From NCBI GenBank assembly GCA_963682175.1, contig OY821777.1, forward strand, positions 19,054,001 to 19,118,000: a stretch of DNA of 64,000 bases. The letters run 5' to 3'. Positions within the stretch are counted from its first letter, which is position 1. Each line of letters opens with the position of its first letter. The notes beneath the pieces are model-generated. The model made no database searches. It was not told the DNA's origin and saw nothing but the letters and a program-made list of their open reading frames with translations. The stretch comes from Triglochin maritima. Its lineage: Eukaryota > Streptophyta > Magnoliopsida > Alismatales > Juncaginaceae. Below are positions 1 to 11,179 of the stretch, piece by piece. Both the position numbers and the translations under genes were made by a program.

Positions 1-910
1 AATGCCAAGGACCTGATTGCAAAAGAAAAGGATCAAGTTATTTTGTTGGAAAAGTCAAAAGAAAAGTCAAAAATAAATCCCCAACAATGGAAGGAATACT
101 CCGGAGTTCAAGACAATGGAAAGAATCATCCAGACGCGTAAATAAAGATCAAATCATACCATAAACACATGACCAAAATCCAGACCCGAGCAGACCTGAT
201 TGTGCGGCGTTTTCGCCGCACAACACCTTCAATATGCGGCGTTTCCGCCGCCCAGTCATTGATCTGTGTGCCCGATTTTTGTCCAGTGTCGGGTCGACGC
301 GTGTACTATCCTTTTATGTATTGGTATCCCCTGTATCGGCTATAAATAGCCCTGTAGGACGAATGTAACACATCTTTGAACCTTTGGTCTTGGATCATTA
401 GTAATAAATTTCTGTTTTATTTTGTTTTGTTTTTATTTTCTTTTAATGTCTCTAGGATCCTTTCTTCTTCCTCCCTCCATGAGTTTCTAACTCTTTCCAA
501 AGGGTGGAGGTGATGGAATTAGGGGTAGAGAAGATGAATGCATGTTATTGTTTTAAGTTCGTGATTAGTATATTTTGATTACTTGAGTTTATGTTAAATC
601 ATTTATCTTGTAATGCTTCATAACTAACATGATTTATTTCAAGTTTCTCCATTCTCCAATCAAAACCTAAGTCTAGACCTCCACCCGACGGAATTCTCTT
701 CTTTGTTCTTGTTTTAATTTTAATTGCTTTTGTTTCGTAGTTTAGTTAATTAAACCAAAAACCCCAAAAACCCTAATTGATTCTTCTCTACTTCTTTCCC
801 CTCAATCGAAATAATAAAAATAACGAAATCTCTCCCTCCTTGTGTTCGACCCGTACTTGCCACGTCTTCATAGACGCCGTGCACTTGCGGTATAAATTTA
901 ATTCTCATCA
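1..910 (+). mobile_element. Gypsy-type LTR fragment (3' end at 910)
   Basis: The last ~60 bases (CGACCCGTA..., then GTGCACTTGCGGTATAAA, ending in ATTCTCATCA) match the reverse complement of the LTR ends at 41648 and 42398, so this is the same broad LTR type in plus orientation. A TATA-like TATAAATAG lies at about 342. The left boundary was not found and may lie outside the window. No ORF of retroelement size is present. Whether it is a solo LTR or part of an element cannot be told. Confidence 0.5.
200..251. other. Twin GC-rich hairpins
   Basis: A perfect 10-bp stem with a TTTT loop spans 200-223 (TTGTGCGGCG, loop, CGCCGCACAA). A second 6-bp stem (GCGGCG/CGCCGC) spans 236-251. They sit about 100 bases upstream of the TATA-like sequence of the LTR fragment. 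Confidence 0.6.
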
Positions 911-2004
911 CTTGGGGTTCACTAGGTGAAACACACCTCATATATTTAATTGTGACACAACAACAGACAACCTTTATATCTCCCACTATTCCCAAAGATA
1001 GAGGGAGCTATCTCCCGCTAAGGGCGAGCAGAGTATCCCTCGATCAATGGCTGCTAGTGGATGAAATAAGAAGGAAATTTATTCTTAATTTTTTGTTGGA
1101 CAATTTCATTTATCAACATGTGATTTTGAATTTTAGTTTATCATGCATATTAAAATTTATACACATCCTAACATTCACCATTCATCACATGCATAACAGA
1201 AATTATAAAAAACAGAAATTAAACATTCACACAATCCATATCGCGTGTTTATATGTTCCCTTTGATCCTTGATCTTCGATCCCTGATCCCGATCCTCGAT
1301 CAATGCGCTACAGCGGCGACTTCCTCTTGCACCGGAGATGTAGATTTTACAGAAAATAAACATGCTCCTCACATTCGATAAAACCGACTAGTGCAAGTCC
1401 TATGTAAAAACCTCTCATATGCAAATGCAACTATCTAAAAGACGGAAATAGAGAGAATTTTGGCTTTTACATACACAAGCCCCTCTATTATAATAATAAC
1501 ATACATTCATAGCTTCTGATTTGGAACATATAAACTCACAACTCCTGCATATACAATTCGAGCATCCATGCACGCAATATCGCTATAAACTATGCAATCT
1601 AGTTTATCAAGCATCTAGAATCTCAAACAATTCTTTGAAAAACGTTTTGAAATCCATTAAAAACATTTTTCATGCATCCATAGTTCAAAAATTAATTATG
1701 AACCGTTGTCCATCCAATTTCCAATGGAAAGATGAATCGCAGTTTTTCGGTTTTGTTGATTCTCTTACAAAATAATCGTTTATACTTAAAACGAAATTAT
1801 TGCAAGTTAGACTTATGTCTAAATCATAATTCTAATAATTACATGCCATGTTTTAGATATTCAAAACATTTAAAACGAATTATTACAAGAATTATTTCAG
1901 CAAAACATTTAAAGACCGAAAAACCGGTAAAACGAATTGTTTAAATCCTAGATGGTAAACTAAATTTGTTTACAGCCATAAATCATGAGAAAATTGAACC
2001 CTAA
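911..2004. other. Non-coding stretch left of the copy-A LTR
   Basis: About 1.1 kb without a convincing gene. If the LTR at 2018-4087 is a 5' LTR read on the minus strand, its internal leader would begin at 2017 and run leftwards through here. No gag or pol coding sequence is visible, and the stretch ends against the gypsy-type LTR end at 910. The element is therefore either non-autonomous or truncated. Confidence 0.5.
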
Positions 2005-2016
2005 GCTCTGATACCA
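2005..2016 (-). other. Primer-binding site, initiator-Met tRNA type
   Basis: The minus strand reads TGGTATCAGAGC, the classic plant copia primer-binding site complementary to the 3' end of initiator Met-tRNA. It is separated by one base from the terminal CA of the adjacent minus-strand LTR. This fixes the orientation and shows that copy A is a 5' LTR rather than a solo LTR. Confidence 0.85.
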
Positions 2017-2017
2017 C

Positions 2018-4087
2018 TGTAGGATTTCATGTTTAATTATACATATATATTTTTCGAATTTTCATGTATAATAAGGATCAATTTTCAATTTTCTAGAATT
2101 TATTGCATGCATCGGTTTGTTTTAACAAACTAGTTTCAAAAACTCTATTAAAACAAACATGAAGGAGCTCCGAAATTCATACCTAGAAGTTCTTTAAAAC
2201 TTCTCGAAGATTCAGAGACGGTTGGGATGCTCCTCGCTGCGCCGGATGCCTCCGAGTATTCACCAAACTCTAAACAAGATCGGAGAGAGGGAAGCTAGTC
2301 TCTCAATCTCCGATAGGGTTTAGAATCAAATTATTAACCCCTCTTTAATTCCCTTGAGAAGATGATCTCTTAAGAACTAAATTAAACTTAAGAATTAAGG
2401 AATTTTCGTGGAGAATTATGGAGAGAGATTTTGCATAAGAAAAATAATGAATTAATTAAGGAGGTAATGAGATAACCTTGTATTTATAGGTTCTCTCCAA
2501 ATTACCTATTCATGTGCAACCTCTTGCCCATGATTCCATGCAAAATTCCATCTAACCATCCATTATTTATTAATAAATAATCTTAGCCACGAATTAAATC
2601 AATTATGGACCAATTCCATGCATGATCTAATTAATTCTTAAATTAATTCTGCATAAAACCGTCTGATCGGTCGACCGTTTGCGAGGTCCGGTCGACCGCT
2701 CAAACCCGATTTCGGTCGACCGTCCGAGACTCGGTCGACCGTTTTCAACAGTAGAATATTTCATCGCAATGTTCGGTCGACCGACCGATCACATTCGGTC
2801 GACCGTTCGAACAGACGGAATTCACCTGTTATCGGTCGAGACGCGTTCTGTCGACCGGACACCACCGGTCGACCGTGCACCGATCGGTCGACCGTTTACT
2901 TCCAACCGGTCGACCGTTTGTGCACTATTTTGCAGACTTGTCAAATTTCGGTTTAACCCCTACAAAATTTGACATTTCGGGATTAGTAATAAATTCACAA
3001 CTTATGTAACATATTATCCTATGTAATGATCAATCATTACACCCCATAATATTTACATCACATATGAATTTAATTTAGATTCTAATTATGTTATAAATCA
3101 CAACATAATTTTGATTTTGCTTGTTCACCCCATGTGTCATATTTTCTACATGAAACCCGACACATCCTATGAACTCAAAATCCCCATTTCTTGTTTCCCA
3201 GTTTTGTGGTGTGACCTATGAGAGGATCTAAACTAAGTTGACAGTGATATTAAGAGCTTAATATCACAAGCTATAAGCGGTATCTAGCTACACATTATAT
3301 CTCCCAATTAGTTAGATGTCTTAATTCCACTCGAACCAAAACCCGATCCACTTAGTGATGGAGTGCACCACTTGTGTCTGTCCCTTGCCTCATGATATTA
3401 AGAATACACACAAAGTAGTATTGTGTCATCTTTGTATTAGTATTCATTTCTTGATCTCTTTAAGCTAGTTATAAATATGTGACTTAACTCAAATCACATT
3501 GTGCACATTATAACTTTGCTTTATCAAGGGGCCCACTAATATCATCACTCAATTAAGAGGGGCAATGATAGTCTTTTGACTAACTATCTTCTCCAACAAA
3601 AGTTGTACTTAACCAACCAATGCCTTTACACTACACTGATCGATAGTTCAAGACACTGATCTAATTAAGTATTCCTTAAGTGATTAGATATAAGTCTCAT
3701 ATCAAAGGACCAAAGACACAGTAAAATATTAATGACACAGAAACACATTTCTATAATATTTTACTTATTAGGTCTATTCAGTATATAAAAGTAATATTTT
3801 CCTCTTTTGCATACCCGTGTCGTCACTCACTTGTAGAGCTACAATGATCTATGACCAACACGACAATCTTAACTCGGTAATTAATGTCCCATGTTAATTA
3901 CCATGATTGTGAATATCTTTTGTTTTATGCAAACCAATATCTTTCAGAGCTCAACGGTTAAGGACCAAGAGCATCTTCCTTAACACTTCTAAAAGACGAA
4001 TAACATAAACAAGGAACAAAATGATTTCTCATTCAATTCATAACAATTGACATTTAAAAGTAAAACTTTTAGAACACATTCCCTTCA
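2018..4087 (-). mobile_element. 2.07 kb copia-type LTR, copy A (5' LTR)
   Basis: The termini are TG...CA (plus strand TGTAGGATTTCATG to CATTCCCTTCA). It is nearly identical over its full length to the LTR at 44665-46734 and more diverged from the inverted copy at 50546-52680. On the minus strand a TATA box (CTATAAATA) lies at 2481-2490. Upstream of it (2660-2930) are about nine copies of the palindrome CGGTCGACCG. A primer-binding site adjoins the end at 2016. The bases after 4087 (CAAAC) do not match those before 2018, as expected when the partner LTR is elsewhere or lost. Confidence 0.85.
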
Positions 4088-4398
4088 CAAACAACAGAAT
4101 TCTCCATTGTCCAAATCACTTTCCGACACATGCACAAACAACAGAGATTCAGTCAAAAGGAAATTGTTTTCCACTGGATTCTGTTTTCCTCTACTTTCCC
4201 GTTGACTCCGGAAATCACTTTCTGGAGTTTTCCGCGCCACTAATTAAATGGTGTAATCAATTGTGTAATGTAATCAGATTACACTTTAAATTACATTATG
4301 AGAAAATTAAATATTATAATCACTTCATAATCCAATTATACCATTTTCAAGGTAATTAAATTACATTGTTGCGTATCGCTATCCAATTACATTGCAAT

Positions 4399-4978
4399 TA
4401 GGGGTGAAACTTTGTGACCGAAATCCGTCAATTTAACTGACTCCGTATTCGAAATCAAAAGATTTATCCGAGAAAAAAAATCGCAACCAAATTTGTATTC
4501 ATATATAAACATCCGGAAAAAAACGAAGCGAATATGGATATTAGTACATCTGATTCGAAAAATATTTGCTTCGTATTTTATATGCATGTATAAAAAAATA
4601 AAAATATATATAAAGCATATATGAATTAAATTATCTTATTTATACTATGTTGAATATATTTTTATGTAGCAACAAAAATAAAGGGCTGAGATTTATTCTT
4701 GTTTAGTAGTATTACCTGAAAACGAGGTTCAATCAAAAAATATTTTCAAATCTATTCGGATTTTTTAACGAATTCAGATATCCTAATTCATGATGGATTT
4801 TGAACTTGGTTCGGATACGAATTTATTCAAATTCGGATCCGAATCCGACGGCTACGAATTCGGATCCTTCCCTCATAAATCCGATCGGATTCGAATTCGG
4901 ATTCGAATATAAGTAAAAAACGAATTCAAATTTGAATATAGACACATTCGCTTCGTATCCGCTCCGTTTTCACCCCTA
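4399..4978. mobile_element. hAT-type miniature element, 580 bp
   Basis: It is bounded by inverted TAGGGGTGAAA and TTTCACCCCTA and flanked by a perfect 8-bp TSD, ATTGCAAT (4391-4398 and 4979-4986). Many short ATTCGGAT/ATCCGAAT motifs fill the subterminal part, as in Ac/Ds-like elements. There is no coding capacity. Confidence 0.9.
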
Positions 4979-5859
4979 ATTGCAATATAATCAACACATT
5001 TCATATAAGACAAACATGATCACATTGTCAAACTCAACTTCGATCTTATCGGAAGCATGTCGAAGCTCTAACAACCTCTTTTGACATTTATTGAATCTAT
5101 TAAATTACAAATTAACATTTTGAATTACATTGTGATTCATGTGCTGAATTACAATATTACAATCACAATATTCAATGTGATTTGATCACAGTGAATCCAA
5201 TTTCTTGTGATGTAATCTAATACATGGAATTCAATCACTTCCACGGAATTCGATTACGGCAAAACAATGTGAAGACACATCTACCCACGAATGTATAGGT
5301 GACACCGATGTCATATCATAACAAACAAAAGTTTTTTTGTATTTTGAAAATGGTATAGTACATTGAAATTAAACATGCACAGTGTCCCTACTACGATTTG
5401 AACCGGTGACCACAAAGTATATTTCAACATGAGACCATTGGAGCACCCTTAACCGGTGTTTTTTGCTCGGGTGCCCGGGCGGAGGGGCCACGTGCCCCCT
5501 GGTCCCGAATTTTTTTAAAAAAAAAATAAAGATTATTTATATATAATTAGGATAATGTATTAATTAGGTAAATTGAATTAAATTAATTAGGTATTGAAAA
5601 ATAATTGAAAAAATATTTTATGATTGATTAACTTTTTTTGATTTATTCAGATAAAATTAAAAAAATCATAAACAAAATAAGAAATAGTAGTACAATAGTC
5701 ATACACTTCGGAAACAAAATACAATACAAATACAAAATACGAAATACAACAGAAATAAGGAAAGGAAAGACAGTCCTCCTATGGATACGAAATTTAAACT
5801 ACCAGAATACTGATAAACTACAACAGACATAATGATATTACAAATGAAAACATGAGCAC
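4979..5859. other. Intergenic, no gene seen
   Basis: AT-rich sequence except for a short GC-rich block at about 5465-5510 (GCTCGGGTGCCCGGGCGG followed by CCACGTGCCCCCTGG). A similar block recurs in the same orientation at about 10573-10612. No TSD was found, so the block is left unassigned. Confidence 0.4.
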
Positions 5860-6219
5860 CTACAGATATCTTTGTGTTTTAGCCCACTCCTTGAGTTCAG
5901 CAAGTGTTTCTCTATCGATTTCGTCCTTGTTTTCCTTCTTCATCAGAGCAAATAGGACATCAAGTTTCTTGCTATTGAGTTCCCTTTGGATATTCGCATC
6001 AGCTTCGATGTGTTTCCTCTGCACCCGTTCTTTGTAACGCAAGTATGTTTCCTCTTTCACTTTTGCGTTATATTCAATTTGTTTCCCCAATTCTAACATA
6101 TCAGGATCAAGTTGTGCCTGAAATGGTTGTTTCCCCTTCTTTTCTTTAGCTTTTTTAACACATTCAGGACGAGGACATGTACACCATTTCATCTGTTGAA
6201 GGTGTTGCGTGACTCTCAT
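5860..6219 (-). pseudogene. Fragment of transposon-type or NAM-associated C-terminal protein
   Basis: An open stretch of 119 codons encodes a Lys/Glu-rich, probably helical segment (KVKEETYLRYKERVQRK, then a second helix ending LAELKEWAKTQ). This style is seen in the C-terminal domain of NAM-associated/no-apical-meristem-like proteins and of PIF/Harbinger ORF1 proteins. Upstream on the minus strand the frame soon meets stops, and a truncated LTR begins at 6321. It is therefore read as the surviving 3' end of a broken gene. The family call rests on composition and length only and is uncertain. Confidence 0.35.
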
Positions 6220-6320
6220 CGTCGTTGGTGCTTTTTCTTTTCCCGCTGTTAAAACTCTCCGGATATTTTTTACTGATGGTATTTATCCAAAAAGGGCAGC
6301 ATCCATTCCGTCCATCGTTC

Positions 6321-6880
6321 TGTAGGATTTCGTGTCCCTATGTATGTATGTATTTTAAAAAAATTAATACAACATACAAGATCGTTTTCATATTTTCAAT
6401 AATTTCTATGTACATTACTTTGTGTTTATTCTAATATCATGCAACCCTACATTTATTAAAATAAATCACAAAGATAGAATCACACCTAAAGGTTCTCTAA
6501 AATCTTTTGAAAATCCGGAGTCGAGTTGCCCGTTGAATCGTCCACGGATTTGCCTCCGAGTGTTCACCAAACTCTAAACAAGATTAGAGAGAAATGAACT
6601 AGTCAATCAATCTCTAATAAGGTTTAGAATCTAGCTAATAACCCATCTTTGAGCTTCTGAGATTTCTATCTCCTAAACTCAAAATTACTAAGAGAATTTC
6701 GTGGTGATTAGAGGAGAGATTAATGAGAGAAATAATTTTTGCATTCACCTTAAACAAGTAGGAGGAGGTGCCCTTTTATAGGCTCCCAAAACATCCTCAT
6801 CAAGAGCTATTCTTTAACCATGATCCCTTGTTTATTCTCTCCTAAAATTAATCTCTAATTTCCACATAACCTAATGATTC
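6321..6880 (-). mobile_element. Truncated, diverged relative of the 2 kb LTR
   Basis: It begins TGTAGGATTTCGTG, like the ends of the LTRs at 2018 and 44665. It keeps the same blocks in the same order: GGTTCTCTAAAA, the GCCTCCGAGTGTTCACC block, CTAAACAAGATTAGAGAGA, and a TATA-containing CTTTTATAGGCTCCC. Similarity fades near 6880. There is no second end and no TSD, so it is an old fragment. Confidence 0.7.
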
Positions 6881-7236
6881 AAGAATCAACATTTATAATT
6901 CCAATTGCACTTCCTTCGAATGTTTCAGAAAAAAGAAACTTGATCCCATCTTTGTATGTTCCAAGTTCCAACACACATATCCGATGATTCGATAATTGGT
7001 TTGAATTTTTTAACTTTTCTTCGTATTCCCTAAATTGTATTGTCATTTGACGTTTGCAAGGATCATGATAGTTTTATTGAAGTTGCATTTGTGTTTCTTT
7101 CTAGATGTTTAAACTTAATTTTACATAGTTTTATTTTGACAATGATTATATACCTATATATTTTTATAGCATTCCAGCAATACCCTGAACCGTGTCTTTT
7201 ATTTGTTAGGTGTGTGAATTTGGATAAAAGTAAGGT

Positions 7237-9411
7237 GTGTGTATGATAGATATGTCAACATCAGGAACACAACCGAAACCGATAGAGGATGATGCTGATT
7301 TCGTGGACATATATGATAGTATGAGCGAGGAAGATGATGTTTTACCACTACTAATAGAAGAAAAGAAAAATGGAAACGGAAAAAGGGGAAGAGCAAAGAC
7401 TCCAACAGTGTGGAATGATTTTGAGATTATAAAAGTCCAAACAAATGCAGGAGTGGACAGTAGTGTCAAATGCAAGCATTGTAAACATGTTCTCACTTTT
7501 AACAAGAATGGGACTACAACAGGGATGAGGCGTCACATATTACGTTGTCTTCCTCGTCAATTGTCTAAGAGGCAGAAGCACATTGTTGCTGGAAGTGGTA
7601 GTGGCAGTGATTTGCTTCATTTTGATGGACCTTATGAGCCGAAAAAGGGTAGAGAAATGATTGCCAAGATGATTATTGTGCATGAGTATCCTTTCAATAT
7701 AGTAGAGCATGAATGGTTTAATCGGTTTTGTGTATATCTCAATCCAAGGTATGAAAAATGTTCCAGGAACACCATCAAGAAAGCATGTTTGCAAGTGTAT
7801 GAAAAAGAAATGGAAGATCTGAAATTTACTTTCAAGCAAGTGGATCTCATCTCTCTTACTTCTGATTGTTGGACTTCTAATCAGACTATAGGCTACATGT
7901 ATGTGACAGCTCACTTCATCAACTCAGATTGGAAGGTGCAAAGACATGTAATCAGTTTTCTTGATCTAGATCCACCACACTCTGGGGTGAATATTGCAAA
8001 TGCTATTCGTAATTGTGTGCAAGAATGGGGAATACATGACAAGATTCAGACCATCACTTTGGATAATGCGTAGTGCAATACTCTCGCTGCAGAAATTTGA
8101 TATGCAACTTCCAATCAAGGAGAAAATTGCTTCTAAAAGGTCTGATTTTTCATGTCAGGTGTTGTGCCCACATTCTAAACTTGATGGTTCAAGATGGTTT
8201 AGAGGAGATAAAGCTCGTCGTCTACAATGTGCGTGAAACAGTCAAGTACTTGAAGAAATCTCCAACACGTTTGTCCAAATTTGCAGAAATTTCAAAACAG
8301 TTGGACATTTGCAACAACAGGGGCTTGCGTGGCGATTGTCCAACAAGACGAAACTCCACTTTTACGATGTTGGATCATGCTATCACTTATAAGAATGTGT
8401 TGTTTGAGTATGCAGCTCAAGATGCAAATTATAAATGGTTGCCTACTTTATGATGATTGGGAGAAAGCAGAAAAAAAATGTGAATTCTTAAGTGTTTTTA
8501 TTGATGTCACCAAATTATTCTCAGGATTCACATATTCTACTAGTAACCCTTATCTTCGTGAGGTTTGGCGTGTGAAGAAGCTTCTACTAAGTCATGGAAA
8601 TTCTGATGATAGTTTCATAGCTAAGATGGTTGCAGTGATGACTATCAAATTCAACAAGTATTGGGGTGATAGCAATTTGTTGATGGCAATAGCAAGTGTT
8701 CTTGATCCAAAATACAAGATGGTGTCAGTTCAATATGTCTATTCTCAAGTTTGTGAACCTGATGAGTTTAAAGAACGAATTTCCAAGGTCAAGAAGACTT
8801 TAGAAGAATTGTTTGTTTTATGTTGATGAAATTGAAACAAGCATGCAAGAAGAAGGAAGTGGACAAAATCGAAATCCTACGTCAAAAGCATCTTCATCAA
8901 GTGGTTGTAGAACATCAAGCATTCCAGTTGATGATTATGAATATTATGTGAAGAGGACAGAACAAACAATTCAGCCATCAAAAACAGACTTGGATGTGTA
9001 CTTAGAAAAAAGAGTTCTTGTGTTAGAGGCAAAAGTCAGGTTTGATGTCTTGGATTGGTGGAAGGAAAATTACTTGAAGTTCAAAATTCTCTCTAAAATG
9101 GCGAAAGACATACACACAATACCTATCACAACTATATCTTCTGAGTCAACATTTAGTTGTGGTGGATGAGTGCTTGATCCTTATAGGGGCTTTTTGACTC
9201 ATACCATGAATGCGTTAGTTTGTGCCGGAAGTTGGTTGCGAAGTCATTACGCTCATATCACCGATCCAAGTGTAAGTGTTTACTTATGTTCAATGTCATA
9301 CTTAATTTAGTTCTTAATGAGATTTTAATAATTTTAATTTGTGTATGTAGCTTGATTATTTGAAAGAAGATGTAGGTGTGCATCTTCCAAATACTAAGGA
9401 ATCGGGTATAT
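7237..9411 (+). pseudogene. hAT-family transposase (BED finger + hATC), broken
   Basis: Residues from 7237 include a BED-type zinc finger (CKHCKHVLTFNKNG, then H and C about 15 residues later). The RNase H-like core follows (SDCWTSNQTIGYMYVTAHF, later TLDNA). The C-terminal hAT dimerisation region (DVLDWWKENYLKF, SSESTFSCGG) spans about 9040-9235. This order is that of plant RICESLEEPER/Ac-like transposases. The frame shifts near 8073, 8453 and 8815. A TGA at 9167-9169 replaces the Arg usual after the Cys-Gly-Gly motif. A GT-AG intron (about 9273-9350) precedes a short last exon ending near 9411. No protein can be made as it stands. It probably began as an autonomous hAT element whose left end is lost; the likely right end is at 9966. 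Confidence 0.85.
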
Positions 9412-9709
9412 AATTATCAAATGATGTTTGTGTGGTGGAATAAATGTAAGTAATTCAATTTTTAATGTTTAGTTTTCTATTTCAATATTGATATTTATAC
9501 ATTGCGTGTTTAACATTATAAGTGTGAAATGTGATTCGGGACTTACACTTTGCTTCAAGATTAAAGTTTGAAGAATGAATTGGGAAACTTTTCATGTTTT
9601 TGGTTGAACTATTTGTTTGTTTCTTGAACTATTTGTATGTTTATTTGCTTGTTTGTTTCTCAAACTAAATTTATGTTTTATGGATTCAATTTTAAGTGTG
9701 ATTTTACAA

Positions 9710-9966
9710 CAGGTTAAACGAGCTTAAAAGCTTGTTGAGCAGTTTGGTAAACGAGCAAACAAGCCGATTTCGAGCTTAAAAGCTTGTTGAGCATATTGGT
9801 AAATGAGCAAAGGAGCCGAGCTGCTCACGAGCTCGAATCGAGCCGAGTTCGAGCAGAACAACCAGCTCGTTTAATAAACGAGCGGAGCTCGGGCTTGGCT
9901 TGTTTATTAAACGAGCTGAGTTCAAACATGTTAGACTTGACTCGTTTAGGCTCGTTTACACCCCTA
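9710..9966 (+). mobile_element. hAT 3' terminal region with subterminal repeats
   Basis: Repeated AAACGAGC, GAGCTCG and CTTGTTGAGCA motifs in both orientations end in GCTCGTTTACACCCCTA. The reverse complement (TAGGGGTGTAAACGAGC) is a typical hAT terminus and resembles the end of the element at 4399. It lies 300 bases past the transposase stop and is taken as the right end of that element. A matching left end was not found. Confidence 0.65.
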
Positions 9967-11179
9967 GTTGCAGTTATGATTGTTTTCTGCAATGGGCGTA
10001 AAGTTATCTGGCTTACAATATATGGTTTGGAGTTGTGCATTATGTTATTGTGTTTAGTCTTTAAGATTAGAGCATTTTAAGTTAAGGTTTAATTTTTAAG
10101 TCTAGCGTTCAATTTTTTGAGTATCGAGTTCATTGTATTTTTTTTTGGACCGAAGTTATTATGATTTTAAAAATACATAGTACATGATATAGAATGATAT
10201 ATGATATTGTAGTTGGAAGGGACCCCCAATAGGCCAATACGAATTCGTGTTGTATAAAGAAGTGGTCCCGCTTCATATGTTGTCCCTCTAATAATTTTCA
10301 ATGATTGTGTTTTTGACGTGGTCATTTAAAAGTTGACTTTAGAGGATACCAACGATAATGCAAGATCACTGAAGTTGAGTTCAGTGTGGCGGGTATGGTG
10401 CTTATGGTTTCCAGTGTAGGGTTTACGTTTTCTTGCATTTTCGATTTTGTTTCGCACATTTTTGGTTGAAAAATCAATTACACCAGCGTATATCAATAAA
10501 TTTCTTACACGTAAAGCATTAAAATGCAACATTTCACATTCTTCTGAGGCCATCCTCAACCGTGACTATTTCCCGGGCGCCTGGGCAAGCTTGGGGCTGG
10601 TGTCCCTCCCAATTCGTGCAAAAAAATTGTGTTTTAAACTGATAATATATTTATTTTAAAGTCATTTTAATTTTTTTCTGAAAATATATTTTTATCTTTT
10701 AATATTTTAAATTTTTATTTATTTATTTTACATAAGAATGATCTCCAAATAATGTAAATGAAAGATAATGTAAGATGTTTAGGGAGTTTCAGGGCATAAT
10801 TAAGAGAAATTTGGGTGTGAAGTGACCTAAAGGAGTAGAAAGAGAAAACAAGACGGCTAGAGATAGCCCGAGCATAATTATTGATGGTCTTCTCACCTTA
10901 TTTCACATTCTTTTCGGCGTTTCTCACCTAAAAACCAAATTATACACTAAAAAGTTATGACACGCTTTTTTAACTTTGTTTACTTTTACGTAAAAGATAA
11001 CTTACTTGGGTTAACTTTGTTTACTTTCTGGTACAAGATATCTTAGTATAGGCCTAGACCTGAACTATGTTTCAAAAGATAGCATATTAGCATGCCTTAA
11101 ATAATATATATAAGTTTCTAAAACCGGATTCGTCGGATTAAGCATTAGTTTTACGCCTAAAGAGTTTTTTCAACATGAT
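9967..11179. other. Intergenic and 3' flank of the kelch gene
   Basis: No gene was seen. It contains a GC-rich patch at about 10573-10612, similar in direct orientation to one at about 5465, and AT-rich sequence up to the kelch stop codon. The 3' UTR of the kelch gene (minus strand) must lie directly below 11180. Its end cannot be fixed. Confidence 0.5.

Noticed and set aside
2679..2972. 97-codon frame rich in VDRP/RST
   Set aside because: It is translated CGGTCGACCG palindromes within an LTR; not a gene.
5465..10612. The two GC-rich blocks as terminal inverted repeats of one large element
   Set aside because: They are in direct, not inverted, orientation and no matching target duplication was found.
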